This document shows positions 59,880-64,000 of a stretch of 64,000 nt of DNA, one piece after another. Each line of letters starts with the position of its first letter. The first letter of the stretch is position 1. A program made the position numbers and the translations under genes. Source of the stretch: Pseudomonas sp. GM74. GTDB taxonomy: Bacteria; Pseudomonadota; Gammaproteobacteria; Pseudomonadales; Pseudomonadaceae. The notes beneath the pieces are model-generated. The model was not told the DNA's origin, did no database searches, and was given only the letters and a program-made list of their open reading frames with translations. Location of the stretch: positions 1 through 64,000 of the forward strand of contig NZ_AKJG01000158.1 in assembly GCF_000282455.1 (NCBI RefSeq). The letters run 5' to 3'.

Positions 59880-61151
59880 ATGTACCGATCAGTATCACTG
59901 CGTGCAGTTGCATGCTTGAGTGCTCTACTCCCGGCAGCGATATTGCAGGCAGCACCTGACCCGGAACTGGTAGCGCTCAAACAAGAGCTTCTGGAGTTGA
60001 AACAACGATACGAAGTCCAGCAAAAGGCCCTGGCGGTGCTCGAGCAGCGAGTTCGCCAGGTCGAAGAGCAGCCCGCTTCGCCCCCACCCAAACGCCTGGC
60101 CAAGTCGCCAGCGGATCTCAAAGGCAATCCAGCGGTCGCCGCCGGGGGCAGCGGCAGTTCTTATGGACAATCGCTGGTCAGTGACTCGCAACCGGCGCAA
60201 AGCGTTTCAAACCTGTATGACGAGGCCAGCGGGTTCTTCGGCGGAGGCAAGTTCAGCGTCGAAACCGGGATCACCTACTCCCGGTACGATACCCGCCAAC
60301 TGATCCTCAACGGGTTTCTCGCCCTGGACTCGATCTTCCTGGGCTCCATCAACCTGGACCGGATCAAGGCCGACACCTGGACGCTTGACCTCACCGGCCG
60401 CTACAACTTCAACAATCGCTGGCAGTTCGACCTTAACGTGCCGGTGGTCTACCGTGAGTCCACGTATCAGTCCGGTGGCGGCAATAGCGGCGCCGCAAAC
60501 ATCACGACCGAAGATACCGTCAAGGAAGACCCGACCATAGGTGACGTCAACTTCGGTATCGCCTACAAATTCCTCGACGAATCGGCCAACACGCCGGATG
60601 CCGTGGTGACCTTGCGCGTCAAGGCACCTACCGGCAAAGACCCGTTCGGCATCAAGCTGGTCCGGGTGGCCGATAACTCAAACCTGGCCGTGCCTGAATC
60701 CTTGCCTACCGGTAATGGCGTCTGGTCGATCACGCCAGGGATCTCGCTGGTCAAGACGTTCGATCCGGCAGTGCTGTTCGGCAGCCTGTCCTACACCTAC
60801 AACATGGAAGAGTCTTTCGACGACATCAGCTCCAACCCGGCGGTCAAGACACCGGGCAAAGTACGAATTGGCGACAGCTTCCAGATTGGCGCCGGTATCG
60901 CGTTCGCCTTGAACGAAAAGATGAGCATGTCGTTCTCGGTCTCTGACCTGGTGCAACGCAAAAGCAAGCTCAAGGAAGATGGCGGGGATTGGCAATCGGT
61001 GGTCTCCAGCGATGCCAACGCCGGTTACTTCAACATCGGCATGACCATTGCTGCCACCGACAACCTGACCATCGTGCCCAACCTGTCCATCGGCATGACG
61101 GACGACGCCCCGGACTTCCAGTTCAGCCTGAAACTCCCTTACTACTTCTGA
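59880..61151 (+). CDS. fapF: Fap outer-membrane export porin FapF
   Basis: 423 residues. Signal peptide, then an N-terminal coiled coil (about 28-62, LVALKQELLELKQRYEVQQK), a Pro/Ser-rich linker and a C-terminal beta-barrel of about 12 strands ending in aromatic LKLPYYF, the outer-membrane assembly signal. FapF forms a trimeric pore whose coiled-coil plug gates passage of FapB, FapC and FapE. Last gene of the operon, convergent with a sigma-54 activator gene. Confidence 0.95.
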   Translation: MYRSVSLRAVACLSALLPAAILQAAPDPELVALKQELLELKQRYEVQQKALAVLEQRVRQVEEQPASPPPKRLAKSPADLKGNPAVAAGGSGSSYGQSLVSDSQPAQSVSNLYDEASGFFGGGKFSVETGITYSRYDTRQLILNGFLALDSIFLGSINLDRIKADTWTLDLTGRYNFNNRWQFDLNVPVVYRESTYQSGGGNSGAANITTEDTVKEDPTIGDVNFGIAYKFLDESANTPDAVVTLRVKAPTGKDPFGIKLVRVADNSNLAVPESLPTGNGVWSITPGISLVKTFDPAVLFGSLSYTYNMEESFDDISSNPAVKTPGKVRIGDSFQIGAGIAFALNEKMSMSFSVSDLVQRKSKLKEDGGDWQSVVSSDANAGYFNIGMTIAATDNLTIVPNLSIGMTDDAPDFQFSLKLPYYF

Positions 61152-61160
61152 CCCGAACAA

Positions 61161-61190
61161 AAAAACCGCTGCAATGGCAACGGCTTTGGG
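61161..61190. terminator. Hairpin between fapF and the sigma-54 activator gene
   Basis: CCGCTGC (61167-61173) pairs with GCAACGG over a 4-base loop with one mismatch. On the minus strand it is followed by TTTTTTTG, so it mainly terminates the activator gene. Confidence 0.6.
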
Positions 61191-61204
61191 TTTGCGGCCG
61201 GGAT

Positions 61205-62530
61205 TCAGCGAATCTGGTGCTTGTGCAACAACCGGTAGAAAGTCGGTCGCGACACACCTAATACTTTGGCGGCGACACTCAGGTTATCGCTGTGGCGACT
61301 CAATACATCGCACAATGCCTGGCGTTCGGCCCGGGATTTGTATTCTTCGAGGGTGCCCATCGGCGCGGCGATCGCATGCTGACTGATCAACCCCAGATCA
61401 CGGGCCTCGATCTGCCGCCCTTCGGCCAACACCAGCCCGCGACGGACGCGGTTGGCCAACTCGCGAACATTGCCTGGCCAGTCGTGTTTGCCCATGGCAA
61501 TCAACGCGTCGTCGCTGAAACTGCGTGGGCGACGCCCGGTTTCATGGCTGTAGAAATGGGAGAAGTGGTTGGCCAGCACCGCCAGGTCGCCATGACGCTC
61601 GCGCAGCGGAACGGTCGCCACTTGCAGTACGTTCAAACGGTAATACAGGTCTTCGCGAAAGCGTTTCTTCTCGATGGCGGCTTCCAGGTCAACGTTCGTC
61701 GCCGCCAGAACCCGAACATCCACCTCAATCGGCTGACTGCCGCCGACCCGCTCGATGTGTTTTTCCTGGAGGAAACGCAACAGATTGGCCTGCAACTCCA
61801 GTGGCAGGTCACCGATCTCATCGAGAAACAAAGTGCCACCGTTGGCGGCTTCTATCCGTCCGATCTTGCGTTGGTGCGCGCCGGTAAATGCGCCTTTCTC
61901 ATGGCCAAACAGCTCGGACTGGATCAAGTGTTCAGGGATCGCCCCACAATTGATCGCGATAAAGGGTTTGCTGTGACGGTGGGACAGACGATGCAGGGTT
62001 CGTGCGACCAGTTCCTTGCCAGTGCCGCTTTCACCGCGAATCAGTACTGGAGATTCGGTCGGGGCCAGTTTGCTCAAGAGCTTTCGCAGTTCACGGACAG
62101 GTTTGCTGTCGCCCAGCAATTCGTGCTCGGGCTGGTCAACATGGACCGTACCCTGCCCGCGCAACCGCGCCATGCCAAACGCCCGGCCCAGTGTCACCTG
62201 AACCCGGTGCACGTCGAACGGCAAGGTATGAAAGTCAAAAAACCATTCACAGACAAAGTCACCGACATTTTGCAGCCGCAATACTTCCTGATTGAGTACG
62301 GCAATCCACTCGGTACCGCTGCGGCTAATCAATTCCTTGACAGCCTCCGGGTGCTCAAGGTGCGAGGGCTGCAAGCGCAGCAAGCCCACGTCACAGGCTC
62401 GGTCAATGGCGTTCTCCAGCGTGCAGCTGTCAACGTCCCAACCGATGGCGCGCAATCCAGGGAGCAGGCGATGGCAATCGTCACAGGGGTCCACCACTAA
62501 CAAACGTCGTAAGGCAGGCACATCGCTCAT
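61205..62530 (-). CDS. VpsR-like sigma-54 enhancer-binding protein, likely fap regulator
   Basis: 441 residues. The N-terminal domain (1-125) is receiver-like but lacks the phospho-acceptor region. Its segment DFVCEWFFDFHTLPFDVHRV and FGMARL resembles the same region of Vibrio VpsR, a c-di-GMP-responsive activator. AAA+ domain: Walker A GESGTGKE (166-173), sigma-54 contact GAFTGA (213-218), Walker B GGTLFLDEIG and Arg-finger region. C-terminal Fis-type helix (NLSVAAKVLGVSRPTFYRLL). It sits next to the fap operon, which has a sigma-54-like promoter, so it probably activates fap, perhaps in response to c-di-GMP. That link is inferred from position. Confidence 0.88.
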   Translation of the reverse strand: MSDVPALRRLLVVDPCDDCHRLLPGLRAIGWDVDSCTLENAIDRACDVGLLRLQPSHLEHPEAVKELISRSGTEWIAVLNQEVLRLQNVGDFVCEWFFDFHTLPFDVHRVQVTLGRAFGMARLRGQGTVHVDQPEHELLGDSKPVRELRKLLSKLAPTESPVLIRGESGTGKELVARTLHRLSHRHSKPFIAINCGAIPEHLIQSELFGHEKGAFTGAHQRKIGRIEAANGGTLFLDEIGDLPLELQANLLRFLQEKHIERVGGSQPIEVDVRVLAATNVDLEAAIEKKRFREDLYYRLNVLQVATVPLRERHGDLAVLANHFSHFYSHETGRRPRSFSDDALIAMGKHDWPGNVRELANRVRRGLVLAEGRQIEARDLGLISQHAIAAPMGTLEEYKSRAERQALCDVLSRHSDNLSVAAKVLGVSRPTFYRLLHKHQIR

Positions 62531-62872
62531 GACTGTTCCTTGGCGCCAAATTTACGAAAATTTATTAAAAACAGTCATTTGGCAGACCTGACTGTAACAT
62601 TAGCAAGAATTTGACAGGGCCTTGTACTGTTTGACTATAGGGGTGCTGGAAAAGCAGTTATAAGTTTCGAATATGTTAGTCACCTAACGACTCTTTCCTT
62701 TCATTCAGCTTTCAATGTCAGGCTCATTTTTGAGTCTGTGAAATAAAGTGGAAATTTCTTTTGATTGTGTGTGACCCGAACCCCGGTTGCGGGCATCAGT
62801 ACAAGTAACCCGCCGAACGGTAAGCCCAACCCTCGGCACATCACTTGATTGGGCATACAGAGAGAAGACCCT
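62531..62872. promoter_or_regulatory. Divergent region between the sigma-54 activator and the 88-residue gene (342 bp)
   Basis: Contains an inverted repeat ACAGTCA-N11-TGACTGT (62571-62595) just upstream of the activator start, with a further TGACTGT at its ATG (62530-62536). TTGACA (62611) and TATAGG (62636) on the plus strand are spaced 19 bp, a weak promoter candidate for the rightward gene. No other gene seen. Confidence 0.45.
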
Positions 62873-63139
62873 ATGAACGCCCCGTTGCGTATCAACGAAG
62901 CACTTCTGATTGCCGACCGCGCATTTAAACCATTCAAGTGCGTGGCCTGGGCTCCACAAGACGGTAATGGTGAGCTCAGCCTGACCGTTATCGACCGCAC
63001 CAGCACCAGCATTGGCCGCAAGCAGATTCCAAGCAGCGCCTATTCCGATCCCGCGCAACTCGAACTGCTGCTGGAACAGGCTCGCGCCGAATTGAGCGAG
63101 GAAGGTTACACGCTGCAGTCGTGGTCGATGCCGCACTAA
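62873..63139 (+). CDS. Conserved small pseudomonad protein
   Basis: 88 residues, soluble and with no signal peptide. Starts MNAPLRINEALLIADRAFKP and ends in YTLQSWSMPH. I know this as a conserved hypothetical of Pseudomonas, with no assigned function. Predicted mixed alpha/beta: a beta-rich centre (CVAWAPQDGNGELSLTVIDR) and a C-terminal helix rich in Glu/Leu. ATG 62873 is preceded by AGAGAAGA. A 9-bp stem hairpin follows the stop (63147-63170). Confidence 0.75.
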   Translation: MNAPLRINEALLIADRAFKPFKCVAWAPQDGNGELSLTVIDRTSTSIGRKQIPSSAYSDPAQLELLLEQARAELSEEGYTLQSWSMPH

Positions 63140-63425
63140 TCGTTTTGCGGATTACTCCGGGGTAATCCGCGCCCTTCTCCAGTCTTTAGTTCGCAGGTTA
63201 TTCTGGCCGCGGGCACTATTTGACACTGTTTAATTCAAACTTTGCATGCGCCTGATACTTTGCAGGCTCGCCATTGGTTCGAAAAGACACTGTTGTGGCA
63301 CACAACGACCCTCCGTCTGTTAGTTCTTACCGTTGTGCATCCCGCCATTCAGGGATTGAATATTCTTCTTATCAAGTCGCCACCCAAACTTCTGGAGCAT
63401 GACGACTCGCAAGGAGACGCGGTGC
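63140..63425. other. Intergenic before the delta-60 repeat gene (286 bp)
   Basis: Begins with a hairpin GCGGATTAC/GTAATCCGC (63147-63170) that may end the 88-residue gene, although no T run follows. The remainder is AT-richer and probably holds the promoter for the gene at 63426. No open frame with a ribosome site is seen. Confidence 0.45.
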
Positions 63426-64000
63426 ATGTCTATCCAGTCCGCTTTTGCCTACCCCGCCACCCGGCATAACGCCGGGGCCCTTGACTCGTCGTTTGCCGCC
63501 AACGGCAAAACCCAGGTCTATTTCGCCGACAGCCTTTTCAGCCTGGCCAATGACGTTGCGATCGATGCGCAAGGTCGCTTGCTGATAGCCGCGAAAGTCG
63601 GCATGGCCGATGGCAGCCGCTTTGGCCTGGCGCGCTTGCTGACCGATGGCTGCGCAGACCTGACGTTCGGCAAACAAGGCAGTGTCATCGGGCAATTCGA
63701 ACCGGGGTTCGAAGCCATGGCCACCAAGGTCCTGATCCTGCCCGACGGCAATATCCTGTTGGCCGGCCTGCAATACGAAAACGCGTACCGCACGCTCCCG
63801 GCCCTGGCGTTGCTGGATCAGGATGGCGGCCTGGTGCAAGGCTTTGGCGATAATGGCCGCCGTGTTGTGCGATTGCCTGGCGACCTGTCCCTGGGCATGC
63901 GCGATGTCTGGCTGCCTCCCGGTGTGCCCGGCGCGGAAGTCTGCGATGTGGCCGTACAGCAAGACGGCCGAATCCTGATCCTGGCCAACCATCACTTCGA
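63426..64000 (+). CDS. Delta-60 repeat protein (3' part cut off by window edge)
   Basis: About 191 residues are visible. ATG 63426 follows AAGGAGA, then MSIQSAFAYPATRHNAGALD. The sequence shows the delta-60 repeat pattern of about 55-60 residues: GALDSSFAANGKTQVYF, VAIDAQGRLLIAAKV, then LILPDGNILLAGLQ, VQGFGDNGRRVV and VAVQQDGRILILA. Such repeats form a beta-propeller-like or solenoid protein, usually secreted. No signal peptide is seen at this start. Function unknown; the remainder lies beyond base 64000. Confidence 0.8.
   Translation, partial: MSIQSAFAYPATRHNAGALDSSFAANGKTQVYFADSLFSLANDVAIDAQGRLLIAAKVGMADGSRFGLARLLTDGCADLTFGKQGSVIGQFEPGFEAMATKVLILPDGNILLAGLQYENAYRTLPALALLDQDGGLVQGFGDNGRRVVRLPGDLSLGMRDVWLPPGVPGAEVCDVAVQQDGRILILANHHF

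Noticed and set aside
63270..63290. GGTTCGAAA as a tRNA T-arm
   Set aside because: No acceptor stem, anticodon arm or D-arm can be drawn around it.

Overview
The window is chromosomal DNA of a Pseudomonas, most likely from the P. fluorescens group. Supporting evidence: a complete P. fluorescens-type mannitol/arabitol/sorbitol locus, a mexS-mexT-mexEF-oprN multidrug locus, a fap functional-amyloid operon, pseudomonad-only families (DUF2790, DUF1652, the conserved 88-residue protein near the right end), and many copies of the pseudomonad REP element built on GTGGGAGCGGGCTTGCTCGCGA. GC is high throughout except for one AT-rich patch at about 45.3-46.6 kb.

Layout. 0-4.5 kb: start of phosphoglucomutase (cut by the left edge), then a two-gene unit of a MocR-type regulator and an unrecognised 496-residue protein. 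5-15.4 kb: mexS and divergent mexT, followed by mexE-mexF-oprN, with a hipBA toxin-antitoxin pair sitting in the gap between mexT and mexE. 15.5-18.8 kb: a convergent second efflux unit (FUSC, DUF1656, HlyD). 19-20.1 kb: a membrane-anchored TPR protein. 20.3-27.4 kb: a signalling cluster of two hybrid histidine kinases, a receiver-less CheB, a CheR and two stand-alone receivers, with no chemoreceptor or CheW. 27.5-28.8 kb: a glycosyltransferase. 28.9-38.6 kb: mtlR and mtlEFGKDYZ, which import polyols by an ABC transporter, oxidise them with mannitol dehydrogenase, and phosphorylate the ketoses with xylulokinase and fructokinase. 38.8-45 kb: mostly small single genes, ecotin, a short threonine dehydratase behind an attenuator, a PQQ-type sugar dehydrogenase and LpxO.

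45.3-47.05 kb: an AT-rich acyltransferase and a frameshifted integrase tail, the scar of a lost mobile element ending about 20 bp before ybiT. 47-56 kb: ybiT (ABC-F), an MFS transporter, a hydrolase, azoR with its divergent LysR gene, a YjbR-family gene, uppP with a DUF1294 gene, and pnuC with a NadR-like kinase. 56.4-61.2 kb: fapABCDEF behind a sigma-54-like promoter. A convergent VpsR-like sigma-54 enhancer-binding protein follows and is the obvious candidate activator. The window ends inside a delta-60 repeat protein.

The observations I rate highest are: (1) a complete ilv-type transcription attenuator upstream of the threonine dehydratase, with a 21-codon Thr/Val/Ile/Leu-rich leader peptide and competing stems; (2) the sigma-54 promoter plus repeated CTGAAACA sites upstream of fapA, paired with a VpsR-like activator; (3) hipBA lodged between mexT and its target operon; (4) three Crc/Hfq-type A-rich motifs in front of mtlR, mtlE and mtlK. 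I saw no rRNA, tRNA or CRISPR array.
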